A stretch of DNA of 38,749 nucleotides from CAYLJJ01 sp964384025 (lineage in GTDB: Bacteria; Myxococcota_A; Bradymonadia; UBA7976; UBA1532), in the NCBI GenBank assembly GCA_964384025.1, contig CAYLJJ010000068.1, positions 1 to 38,749 on the forward strand, read 5' to 3'. Of the stretch, positions 7,046 to 15,142 are shown one piece after another. The stretch's first letter is position 1, and each line of letters begins with the position of its first letter. The notes beneath the pieces were generated by a model. That model was not told the DNA's origin. It saw nothing but the letters and a program-made list of their open reading frames with translations, and did no database searches. The position numbers were made by a program, and so were the translations under genes.

Positions 7046-9514
7046 ATGCGCTTTAGCCTGATCCTCGCGCTTATAATCTCCCAGGCTTGGGCCTACGAGC
7101 GCAGCTGGCACTATCTGACCACAGGGAACGGTCACGGCTTCCAGATTTTTGATGGGCGTGAGGGGCGCATCAAGGAGTTCCTGGAGCACCCCTACCGCTT
7201 CGTCGCTCCACCTGACAATCGCAGGGATGGAGGGATCGGTCGTCGCAACCTAGCTCATGACATCTACTTTGGCGCCAGGGCCGATGGGCAACACCTCTGG
7301 CTGGAGCGCTTAAGCGCCAGTTATGAACAGCAAAGCAACATCATCACCGCCCGTAAGCGCGAAGGGGAGATGAGTTACCAGATCTACTACTTTTCCCCCT
7401 TTGGCTATGAGGGCAACGCGATGGTGATGCTCATCCGCGCTGAGAACATAGGAGGCTCAAGTAAATCGGTTTCGCTCTTCGCCAAGCCCAACCTCAAGCT
7501 GGGCAGCAGCCTAAATGACAGTCGAGTCGGGCGCGGTGATGAGAGTGAGGAGATCAGCTGGAACGGAACATATGGCATCGAGACCGGCCCTGGTGGAGGG
7601 CATGTGATCTATATGCCCATCGGTGGCGTCGAGCAGGCAGGCTGCGGCGCAGACGCTGATCTCTATCGCGCCATCCAGCAGGGCGAAGATGCTCAAGGCG
7701 GTCCCAACTGTCAGGGCGATAGCCAGATCTTGATCCTTCAGAAAAATCTGGAAATCCCAGCGGGTGAGAGCCGCTGGTGGGGAGAGGCGATCCTCTTCCT
7801 CAACGACAACCCTAACGAGCCCCAAAGGGAGGATTTCCGTGACCATCGTAGCCTTGAGCAGATCTTAGCTCTCTGGGAGGGCTTCGCTGGAGATGCGGGT
7901 GCTGAGGAGCTGCATCACCGTGCGCTGAGCGAGTTTGAGGCTTGGAGGGTCCCAACAATGTTGGACAATCTCAGCAATACCGAAAAAGCCCTCTGGCGCC
8001 AATCGGAGACTGTATTGAGGATGGGGCAGGTACGTGAGCCCAAGCAGCCCAACCGTCGCAATTTTGGGATGGTTCTAGCGGCTCTCCCGGTGGGAGAGTG
8101 GCACACAGGCTGGGTGAGGGATATGGCCTATGCGGTGGTGGCGATGTCGATGACAGGCCACCCTCAAGAAGCTCAGTTGGGGATAGAGTTTTGGTTGAAC
8201 GCTGAAGCCAGCTACTTCAGCGGAGGAGACTATATCGGCTTCCCCTATCGCATCTCCAGCTGCCGCTACTATGGCAATGGTAAGGAGGAGGCGGACTTTA
8301 ATTATCACGGTCCCAATGTAGAGACAGATGGCTGGGGGCTGGTCCTCTGGGCGGCGCGGATGAGCCTGCACTTTAGCTGTGACTTCGCTTGGCTGGAGAG
8401 CCGCACAGACTATGGAGACACGGTCTTGGAGGGCTTAGATGAGGTGGCTCAAAATATCCTCGACAATATGGATAATGACCTCCCCCGCGCTGAGGCTTCT
8501 ATCTGGGAGGTGCATTGGGACTTTAGGCAGGTCTTCACCTATACCGCCGCGGCTCAAATTCGAGGGCTCTACGATTACGCCGATATCTTGGAGGCTTATG
8601 CTGCTCGCCGCCCAGAACAGGGAACTCGCTGGAGCCAACGAGCCGCCGAGTGCCGAGACGCCGCTTCAAGGATGCATCAAGCCCTCCGTGACCGCCTCGT
8701 GCATCGTCAAGATCAATCCTTGGTGAGCCATCTGGGGGTCGCTCAGTCTCATATCTATCGTGACGGCTCCACCGGAGAGGCCCTGAGCTGGAGCCTGTTT
8801 CTCCCCGAGGATCCGGTCTTTAGGAGCACGCTCAATCAGTTTACTTCCATGCAGACGGGCTTCGGGGGTTATCGTCGCTTAGAGGCGGATCTCTCTCTGG
8901 TGGGGGAGGCCAGCGCCAACCTCTATGATCTCTCAGAGTGGGTGCTGCTGGATCTGCGCATCGGGGAAGCTTGGCGTCGCCTCGGCGAGACCGCTCGCGC
9001 TGACGAGCTGCTCAACAAGATCACCGACACCGCCGCCGTCAATGACTTCCTGATCCCTGAGCTATTTGATCCCGATCAGGGCTACTACACCGGCGTAGTC
9101 CCGATGGTGGGCTATGGCGCGGGAGCCTGGATGATGGCTCAGATGGAGAAGTATGGCTTTCGCCCACCGCTCTTTGGCAATCAGATGGAGCATTGCCCGA
9201 TGGGGCCTCCAGATCCTCCTCTCCCTGTCGACGATGGGGGGATCGGCGATGGGGGCCTGGGGGGCAGCGGTGGAGGCGGTGGTGCGATCAACCCTTGGGG
9301 AGATGCAGGTACTGGCGGTCCTTGGGGAGATGGCAGCACAGGGGCCGGTGGTTCAGCAGGGGGAGGCCCTGGCCAGCCCTCAGAGGCGAACTGGGATGAT
9401 GACTCTGCCTCGATGTGCAGCGCTCAAGGCGTTGGGCGTGGAGGGGGAGGGCTCTTCCTGCTCCTCCTGCCTCTGTTCTTTGGATCGATGAGGAGGTCGC
9501 GTGAAGAGCTTTAA
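7046..9514 (+). CDS. Secreted GH15-like glucan hydrolase with C-terminal membrane-sorting tail
   Basis: An 822-residue exported protein. The ATG at 7046 has AAGGAG five bases upstream and gives a signal peptide ending ISQAWA. Residues about 20-270 form a beta-rich N-terminal domain, as in glucodextranase and GH15 enzymes. The catalytic (alpha/alpha)6-type region follows at about 310-700. EWHTGWVRDMAYAVVAMSMT (about 349-368) matches the GH15 WpRDaaY signature, and FLIPELFDPDQGYYTG (about 667-682) matches the region of the catalytic base, Glu in PE. Family enzymes release glucose or short oligosaccharides from alpha-glucans. The C-terminus has a long Gly-rich linker (about 735-790), then CSAQG, a hydrophobic LFLLLLPLFF segment and basic RRSR, like a MYXO-CTERM surface-sorting tail. 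First gene of a three-gene unit, overlapping the next by 14 bp. The exact substrate is uncertain. Confidence 0.8.
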   Translation: MRFSLILALIISQAWAYERSWHYLTTGNGHGFQIFDGREGRIKEFLEHPYRFVAPPDNRRDGGIGRRNLAHDIYFGARADGQHLWLERLSASYEQQSNIITARKREGEMSYQIYYFSPFGYEGNAMVMLIRAENIGGSSKSVSLFAKPNLKLGSSLNDSRVGRGDESEEISWNGTYGIETGPGGGHVIYMPIGGVEQAGCGADADLYRAIQQGEDAQGGPNCQGDSQILILQKNLEIPAGESRWWGEAILFLNDNPNEPQREDFRDHRSLEQILALWEGFAGDAGAEELHHRALSEFEAWRVPTMLDNLSNTEKALWRQSETVLRMGQVREPKQPNRRNFGMVLAALPVGEWHTGWVRDMAYAVVAMSMTGHPQEAQLGIEFWLNAEASYFSGGDYIGFPYRISSCRYYGNGKEEADFNYHGPNVETDGWGLVLWAARMSLHFSCDFAWLESRTDYGDTVLEGLDEVAQNILDNMDNDLPRAEASIWEVHWDFRQVFTYTAAAQIRGLYDYADILEAYAARRPEQGTRWSQRAAECRDAASRMHQALRDRLVHRQDQSLVSHLGVAQSHIYRDGSTGEALSWSLFLPEDPVFRSTLNQFTSMQTGFGGYRRLEADLSLVGEASANLYDLSEWVLLDLRIGEAWRRLGETARADELLNKITDTAAVNDFLIPELFDPDQGYYTGVVPMVGYGAGAWMMAQMEKYGFRPPLFGNQMEHCPMGPPDPPLPVDDGGIGDGGLGGSGGGGGAINPWGDAGTGGPWGDGSTGAGGSAGGGPGQPSEANWDDDSASMCSAQGVGRGGGGLFLLLLPLFFGSMRRSREEL

Positions 9515-10874
9515 GTTGCTCAGTTTGCTCTCTCTCTGGGCAGGATTGGCCCTGGCTGAGCCGATGAGCTTAGGTCATCACTTCCCAGAAGAGGATCATG
9601 CCGATGTTGGGAGTTGGCGCTTTGGTTGGCATGGCTACGCGAGGATGGCTCTTCGTCAAGCAGAGCTGACCGGCAGCCGAGGGCCCTATCTCATTGATGA
9701 CCACTACTTTGAGTCTGGCTTCGCCTACACCCGCATAAATGAGTCCTCTTGGAGCGAGCTGGCTCTGAGCGCTGAGAAGGGGCGCGCTCGCTTTGTCCTG
9801 GGGATGTTTGCGGAGTCCTTCTCAGATTGGAATAAGCCCCGCGGCAACCCTGTGGGACAGTGGGGCATCGCCACTGGCTTTGTGGAGTATGAAGCTCCTG
9901 AGCTGGGGCCGTTTGAGTTGACTGCGCGCCTGGGGATGTTTTGGGAGCGTCTGGGTTATGTAGCCCCCTATGACACCTATATGTTCAGCCGAACGCACAC
10001 CGGCGGGCTCTCTCTCCACAGCAAGATCTTCAAGCGAGGTTTTCTCCGGGGGGGCTACGGAGCCTATCAAAAGACCGGAGAGGGCCCTGGAGAGGGATAT
10101 AGTCCCCTGACTTGGTTTAACGCGGGGATCGATTGGAACTGGGTCCGCGCGGGCTTCTACGGCCTTTGGAGCTGGACTGAGGATAATGAGTATGCCTTTA
10201 ACCAGCTCCAAGAAGCCGATGGATCCTTGCGGGTCCTGGGAGGAGATCTCTGGCTGGCGATCCCTGGAGTCGGCCCCCTCTATCTGGCCTTGGGGCACTA
10301 CAAGGCTGAGGATGTCCGCTGGGTCAACAGATCCTTTGAGCTGCTCCACAGCCAGGGAGGGAACACGCTCGCCAATAACTACCTGGGTCAAGAGGGCACC
10401 GGAGAGCTGCTGGCGACCCATTGGGCGCTCACCTGGAATCTCGTACGCAGCACCCGCCCCTTCCTGGGCTCGACATTCAACGGCCTGGATCTTCAGCTCT
10501 TTGGGATGACCATCCATACGATAGGCACAGGCGCCTCTGAGGACCCCAACGCCAACCGCCACGATCGCTTCTATCTCAAGTGGGGCAGTGAGCTGATCTA
10601 TCGCAGCCCTCACTGGCTGGAGCAGCCCTTCTTGGCCTTCCGCTTTGATCGGGTGATCCTCGATATGGACCATGACTCCTTAGGCTTCCGGGTGATCACT
10701 TCCCGCCTGGGGATGAGCCCAGCTCAGGGGATGGAGATCTTCCTCTCCTACTCTCGCTACGACTATGGGGAGAATATTGGAGAGCTTGAGCGTGTGAAGG
10801 CGGTGAGTGATGTGGTCACCGCTGATGCCCCCGATGAGGATGTTTTCAAGATTCAAGCTCAGGTGAGGTGGTGA
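9501..10874 (+). CDS. Outer-membrane beta-barrel (porin-like) protein
   Basis: A 457-residue protein with a signal peptide (MKSFKLLSLLSLWAGLALA). The mature chain is dominated by alternating aromatic and polar residues typical of amphipathic strands (FELTARLGMFWERLGYV, FLRGGYGAYQKTG) and ends in Trp, as outer-membrane barrels often do. The start is GTG with GAGGAGG five bases before it, lying inside the end of the GH15-like gene, so translation is likely coupled. The next gene starts one base after its stop. From context it probably lets glucan breakdown products cross the outer membrane. I see no plug domain, TonB box or SusC-like feature. The specific family (maltoporin or other) cannot be decided by eye. 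Confidence 0.65.
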   Translation: MKSFKLLSLLSLWAGLALAEPMSLGHHFPEEDHADVGSWRFGWHGYARMALRQAELTGSRGPYLIDDHYFESGFAYTRINESSWSELALSAEKGRARFVLGMFAESFSDWNKPRGNPVGQWGIATGFVEYEAPELGPFELTARLGMFWERLGYVAPYDTYMFSRTHTGGLSLHSKIFKRGFLRGGYGAYQKTGEGPGEGYSPLTWFNAGIDWNWVRAGFYGLWSWTEDNEYAFNQLQEADGSLRVLGGDLWLAIPGVGPLYLALGHYKAEDVRWVNRSFELLHSQGGNTLANNYLGQEGTGELLATHWALTWNLVRSTRPFLGSTFNGLDLQLFGMTIHTIGTGASEDPNANRHDRFYLKWGSELIYRSPHWLEQPFLAFRFDRVILDMDHDSLGFRVITSRLGMSPAQGMEIFLSYSRYDYGENIGELERVKAVSDVVTADAPDEDVFKIQAQVRW

Positions 10875-10875
10875 G

Positions 10876-11457
10876 ATGAGGTGCTGCTTGCTGCTCGTTC
10901 TATTCTCTTTGAGCGCCTGTCTTGATCCCTCCGAGTATGATGTTGAGCCGGACGCTGGTGAAGCTGACACCGCGCAGTTTCAGGATCTGCTTCGCCTCGA
11001 CTTTGGTAGTGGCTTTGATCTAGCCCGCTTTGATACCGGGACACCCCCTATTGATATCAATCAGTCAGACAGCGAAGCTCCTGATCCTGATGAAGGACTT
11101 GAGGTAGATAAAGCCATCCCAGAGCTGGATCAGGCTCCTCCCCCGACACACTGCCGGGTTCTATTCCAGGTGCAGGTCCCAGCGGAGAGCGCGGGTGAGA
11201 TCTATCTCACCGGGGATATGTTGGACTGGGAGCCCGACGCCCAAGTCCTCAGCCGCAGCGGGAATGAGGCCAGCGTCACCCTGGAGTTGGAGTTGGGTCC
11301 CATCGAGTACAAATATACGCGGGGGAGTTGGGAGAGCGTAGAGGTGACCTCTGAGTGCGCCGAGTCTGCCAACCGTCCTCTGAATATCCGCTGTGGCCCC
11401 GATGGAGAAGCACCCCCTGTGATCGATCAGGTGCCTCGCTGGCAGGATGGCTGCTGA
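10876..11457 (+). CDS. Lipoprotein with starch-binding-like (CBM20/CBM48-type) domain
   Basis: A 193-residue lipoprotein (FSLSAC, Cys15) whose ATG follows the barrel gene's stop after one base, with GAGGTG upstream. Residues 16-90 are an acidic, Pro- and Asp-rich linker. Residues about 92-193 form a small beta domain: the IYLTGDMLDWEPDAQVLSR stretch, then LGPIEYKYTRGSWESVEV and a later ANRPL. This matches the glycogen/starch-binding domains of CBM20 and the AMPK-beta/E-set type, whose EYKFTRGSWE and NR signatures are characteristic. Two Cys pairs may form disulfides. It likely holds alpha-glucan at the cell surface for the neighbouring hydrolase. Its 3' end overlaps the convergent hemY gene by 31 bp. 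Confidence 0.75.
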   Translation: MRCCLLLVLFSLSACLDPSEYDVEPDAGEADTAQFQDLLRLDFGSGFDLARFDTGTPPIDINQSDSEAPDPDEGLEVDKAIPELDQAPPPTHCRVLFQVQVPAESAGEIYLTGDMLDWEPDAQVLSRSGNEASVTLELELGPIEYKYTRGSWESVEVTSECAESANRPLNIRCGPDGEAPPVIDQVPRWQDGC

Positions 11458-12815
11458 AGGAGCGCCTGAGCGACCTCTTCAGCGCGGAGCAGACACTTGT
11501 TCATCGCCACGCCATAGAGCGCATTGCTGGCGAGCTGAAGGCGGGGATGCCCAGCCAAGGCGGCCTCGATCTCCGTGAGGCGCTCTAGATGACCCAGGGT
11601 GTATTGAGGGATCGCCTGTTCATGGCGATAAAACCTAAGCTCCTTAGGCTCTCCATTGAGCCCAAGAGGTTCACGCAGCTCATCTAGGAGCAAGGCCAGC
11701 AATTCATCATCCCCCAACTCGATCGCCTCAGCGTCATGGGCTCCGCCGATGAGCACCTCAAGCAGGACTTGATCTTCAGGGCTTCGCCCCTCGAAAGTGC
11801 TTGAGGCGAAGCGCACACCCAGAGCACGCAGCCCCTCACATCTGGGAGCCAAGAAGCCAAAGCCCTCCAAGCTGTGGCTCACCGCCGCGCGCTCAAAGGC
11901 CAGGGCGACCACCGTCACCCCAACATAGGGGATCTGAGAGAGTGCTGCGCTGGCGCTGGGCGCAAGCCCCTTGAGGATCTGCGCTAGGGCTGGCGCGGGG
12001 AGCGCTAAGATCAGCTCATCAATCTCTACCGGCTCACCCTGTTTAAAGTGTAACAGATAGCCGCCCTCAAGCTGCTCAAGATCGACGAGCGCGCGCCCAG
12101 TCTCGATCTGTGCGCTGAGCCGCTCACGCAGGCGCTCCGGCAGGGTCCCCATCCCCCTCTTAAAGGCGGTCAAGCGCCCACGGGGCTGTCCTGTCGGACC
12201 GCTCTGCTCCCCTGCCGCTCTCCTCTCTTTGCGGATCGCTCGCATCCCCTTAAAGAGCCCGCCATAGCGTGCCTCAATCTCCAACAAACGAGGAAAGGCA
12301 GCAGAGATCGAGAGAGCATCGATATCGCCTGCGTAGATGCCTGAGACCATGGCATCGATCATCACCTCCGCCATCTCTGGACCCAGGCGACGGCTGACAA
12401 ACTCGCGAACCGTCTCCTCCTGATCGGGTCCAGGCCCTTTGAAAAACTCAAAGGGCACACGCAGGCGAGCGGGGAGAGAGAGCAGCGGCGAGCTGAGAAA
12501 GGCGAGGGGGCTGGTGGGCAGGGGGCGAAGCCGCCCCTGATGGTAGAGAAAGCGAGTATCTGAGCGCTTGGAGGCGGACTCCAGCTCATCGATCAAGCCC
12601 AGAGAGGCGATCAGGCGCTCAGTGGCGGGCTCGCTGTTGAGATAGCCATTGGGGCCGCTCTCGATCAAGAGGCCCGCCACCGATTCGCTGACGATCTTCC
12701 CACCTGTGCGCTCAGTGGCTTCGTAGACACGGACTCGAGCCCCTTCAAGATCCCTTAAGTTCCAAGCGGCAGCGAGCCCCGAGACTCCCCCCCCGATCAC
12801 CGCGATCTCTCTCAT
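11427..12815 (-). CDS. hemY: Protoporphyrinogen oxidase, FAD-dependent HemY/HemG type
   Basis: A 462-residue flavoprotein that oxidises protoporphyrinogen IX to protoporphyrin IX with O2 as acceptor. The N-terminus has the FAD dinucleotide fold (IAVIGGGVSGLAAAWNL, residues 4-20). It is followed by the family's EATERTGGKI glycine-rich turn and a SGPNGYLNSEP patch (residues about 53-63). Length is normal for bacterial HemY. The last gene of the heme operon, it starts within hemH through an ATGA overlap, and its 3' end overlaps the convergent starch-binding lipoprotein gene by 31 bp. Because HemN makes protoporphyrinogen, I infer the classical protoporphyrin route. The homologous coproporphyrinogen oxidase of Gram-positive bacteria is the alternative but less likely here. 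Confidence 0.93.
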   Translation of the reverse strand: MREIAVIGGGVSGLAAAWNLRDLEGARVRVYEATERTGGKIVSESVAGLLIESGPNGYLNSEPATERLIASLGLIDELESASKRSDTRFLYHQGRLRPLPTSPLAFLSSPLLSLPARLRVPFEFFKGPGPDQEETVREFVSRRLGPEMAEVMIDAMVSGIYAGDIDALSISAAFPRLLEIEARYGGLFKGMRAIRKERRAAGEQSGPTGQPRGRLTAFKRGMGTLPERLRERLSAQIETGRALVDLEQLEGGYLLHFKQGEPVEIDELILALPAPALAQILKGLAPSASAALSQIPYVGVTVVALAFERAAVSHSLEGFGFLAPRCEGLRALGVRFASSTFEGRSPEDQVLLEVLIGGAHDAEAIELGDDELLALLLDELREPLGLNGEPKELRFYRHEQAIPQYTLGHLERLTEIEAALAGHPRLQLASNALYGVAMNKCLLRAEEVAQALLQQPSCQRGT

Positions 12816-13765
12816 CTCTTCTGTTCCAAGCAGCCCTGCGCCAAGTCCGCGAGTGCTGAGATAAAGGTTGGGTTTGTGTTTAGAGCGGGGCAGCGAGCGT
12901 AGCGCTTGATCCCAGCCGCCTTAGCCTCTTCAGCCAACTCATAGTCGAGATCATAGAGGGTCTCCAGATGATCGGAGACAAAGCTGATCGGGACGACGAG
13001 GAGATCCTCAATCCCCTCAGCGGCGAGCCGGCGCAGCTCATCGCCAGTGTCTGGACCCAGCCAAGCGATCGGGCCCACACGGCTCTGATACGCATGACTG
13101 GAGCTGCCCTCCCAACTCAGAGCGTTCAGCAGCGCGCGACCTGTCTTCAAGATCTCTCCGGGGTAGGGGTCTCCAGCATCGACGAGCTTCTGAGGCAAGC
13201 TGTGAGCCGCGAGCAGAAGGTGGGGCTTGGACTCAAAACCTCTTAGGCCTTCATAGACTGTCTCTGCGAGGGCCCTGATATAGCTGGGGTGGGTACACCA
13301 GGGCTCTGGGCTTAAGATCTCAGGATCGTTCTCCAGCCGCGCCGCCTCCAGGTCGGAGAGGGCGGAGCCGCTGGTGGAAGTTGAGCGCTGGGGGTAGAGG
13401 GGCAGCGCCAAGATCTGAGTCACCCCCTCGCGGCGAAGTTGGGCAAGCACATCCCGCGCTCGCGGGCCAAGGTAACGCGCGACCACGTGGGGGATAACCG
13501 GCCAGCCACGTCGCTCCAGCTCTTCAGCGACAGCCTCCATCTGATGACGACTGATCTTCATCAGAGGGGAGGCGCCGCCGATCTTCTGATAGCGCTTGAT
13601 CGCCTTGGGGGCTCTGCGCTTGGCGATAAAAGGCCCCAGCCAGCGCTGGGCGGGAAGCTTGATCATCTCAGCATCGCTGAACAGCTCGGTGAGAAAGGGC
13701 AGGACCTCTGACTCATCCCGAGGGCTGCCGAGGAGGAGACCTAGGAGGGCGGTGATCTCTTGCAA
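12812..13765 (-). CDS. hemH: Ferrochelatase
   Basis: A 317-residue enzyme that inserts Fe2+ into protoporphyrin IX, the last step to protoheme. The catalytic His188 sits in LLLAAHSLPQ, and the conserved acidic patch SFVSDHLETLYDLD (Glu268) is present. The N-terminal LLGLLLGSPRDESEVLPFL matches the usual family opening. The start is TTG. It is supported by AGGTGATC, a perfect 8-base match to the 16S rRNA 3' end, about seven bases upstream inside the end of hemN, and no in-frame ATG gives a full-length protein. It lies 3 nt after hemN and overlaps hemY by ATGA. Confidence 0.94.
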   Translation of the reverse strand: MQEITALLGLLLGSPRDESEVLPFLTELFSDAEMIKLPAQRWLGPFIAKRRAPKAIKRYQKIGGASPLMKISRHQMEAVAEELERRGWPVIPHVVARYLGPRARDVLAQLRREGVTQILALPLYPQRSTSTSGSALSDLEAARLENDPEILSPEPWCTHPSYIRALAETVYEGLRGFESKPHLLLAAHSLPQKLVDAGDPYPGEILKTGRALLNALSWEGSSSHAYQSRVGPIAWLGPDTGDELRRLAAEGIEDLLVVPISFVSDHLETLYDLDYELAEEAKAAGIKRYARCPALNTNPTFISALADLAQGCLEQKR

Positions 13766-13768
13766 GGC

Positions 13769-15142
13769 TCAGATCACCTGTGAATAGCCCGCGCCATCGC
13801 GCTGGGCATACTGATCAAAGGCCAGAGCGACCAAGCGCGCGAGCGGCCAAGCGTGAGATGCCATCTCAATTCCCTCTGTGTTGTAATTCAAGAAGCCCTC
13901 CTCTTTCAGCTTGGAGAGCCTTGAGATCTCCGCCGCGAAAAGCTGAGCAAAAGGAGCAGTTTTGGGGAAGCGAGCCTCAAAGCCTTCAAAGTCCACGGCG
14001 AGGTTACACATCAACTCGGTGATAAAAGCGCGGCGTGTTTGATCCTCCTCCGACAACTCAAAGCCTCGGTAGGTGGGCAATTCGCCAGCAGAAAGCTGAG
14101 CGTGATAGCTCCTCAAGTCCTTGCTGTTTTGGGCATAGCAGCCCGCGATATCGCTGATCGCGGAGATACCAAAACCGATCATATCAGGGGCCTCTTGGAC
14201 AGTGTAACCCTGAAAGTTGCGGTGCAGCCGCCCCTCCTTTTGAGCCAGAGAGAGAGGATCCTCAGGGCGCGCGAAGTGATCCATCCCGATCCGCTCATAG
14301 CCTCCCGCCGTCAGCCTCTCTACAGACTCTGCATAGAGGTGAATGCGAGCCTCGGCGTCGGGGAGTCGATGGATCTCCAGCTCAAGCTGCTTGGGCCGCA
14401 ATCGTGGCATATAGGCGAAGCCAAAGAGGGAGAGGCGATCTGGAGCCAGAGCGATCACCTCATCGAGAGTGGCGGCGAGGCTCTTCCGTGTCTGTCCAGG
14501 TAGACCGTAGAGCAGATCCAGGTGCAGGCTCTCAAAGCCGATCTTGCGGGCCAGATCAACAGCGCGGCGGCTCTGCTTGGCGCTCTGCCGCCGTCCGATG
14601 AGGCGCTGAACCTCCTCGTTGAGATCCTGGACGCCGAAGCTGATTCGGTTAAAGCCCAACTCTCTGAGCGCTGAGAGCTGCTCCTCCTTGAGCACTGAAG
14701 GATCCAGCTCCGCTCCACGCTCTGCCTCTGGGGTCCAACCGAAGAGATCATCAAAGAGACGGAAGCAGCGGATCATCTCCTCAGCGTTGAGATAGTTGGG
14801 AGTACCTCCTCCCCAGTGGAGCTGGCTGAGCGTCCTTCGTGGGCCGAGGCGCTCCGAGATCAAGACAATCTCTCGGGCCAGATCGTTCAGGTAGATCTCT
14901 ACGCTGCGACGACCCTCGCCTTTTATGGAGTGGCAGCCGCAGAAGGTGCAGAGCCGATGGCAGAAGGGCAGGTGGAGATAGGCTGAGAGTGAAGTCTCAG
15001 CTTCGGTGGAGGCCCGCGTTAAGGCGCACTCATAACGCTCTGGTTTGAGATCATGAAAATGGTTGGCGGGGGGATAGCTTGTGTAGCGAGGCGCGGGTCG
15101 ATCTGCGCGCCTTAGGATTCTTAGCAGCTCCTCAGCTTTCAT
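13769..15142 (-). CDS. hemN: Oxygen-independent coproporphyrinogen III oxidase (radical SAM)
   Basis: A 457-residue radical-SAM enzyme, the same length as E. coli HemN, converting coproporphyrinogen III to protoporphyrinogen IX without O2. The 4Fe-4S cluster motif is FCHRLCTFCGC, with Cys61, 65 and 68 plus the HemN-typical Cys70. The N-terminal PRYTSYPPANHF is the family's PRYTSYPTA-like signature, and LHWGGGTPNYL is the SAM-binding Gly-rich motif. The frame is open to a GTG at 15166, but I choose the ATG at 15142. It forms the ATGA overlap seen at most junctions in this operon and gives the family length, although its Shine-Dalgarno is weak. With HemY present, the pathway mixes an O2-free and an O2-using step. 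Confidence 0.95.
   Translation of the reverse strand: MKAEELLRILRRADRPAPRYTSYPPANHFHDLKPERYECALTRASTEAETSLSAYLHLPFCHRLCTFCGCHSIKGEGRRSVEIYLNDLAREIVLISERLGPRRTLSQLHWGGGTPNYLNAEEMIRCFRLFDDLFGWTPEAERGAELDPSVLKEEQLSALRELGFNRISFGVQDLNEEVQRLIGRRQSAKQSRRAVDLARKIGFESLHLDLLYGLPGQTRKSLAATLDEVIALAPDRLSLFGFAYMPRLRPKQLELEIHRLPDAEARIHLYAESVERLTAGGYERIGMDHFARPEDPLSLAQKEGRLHRNFQGYTVQEAPDMIGFGISAISDIAGCYAQNSKDLRSYHAQLSAGELPTYRGFELSEEDQTRRAFITELMCNLAVDFEGFEARFPKTAPFAQLFAAEISRLSKLKEEGFLNYNTEGIEMASHAWPLARLVALAFDQYAQRDGAGYSQVI

Noticed and set aside
9822..10673. 283-codon minus-strand open frame opposite the barrel gene
   Set aside because: It mirrors the codon bias of the plus-strand gene, has no ribosome site or domain, and the plus-strand protein has a signal peptide and coupled start.
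9501..11457. SusC/SusD-type pair
   Set aside because: The barrel is far too short for SusC, has no plug or TonB box, and the lipoprotein lacks SusD helices and has a CBM20/48-type domain instead.
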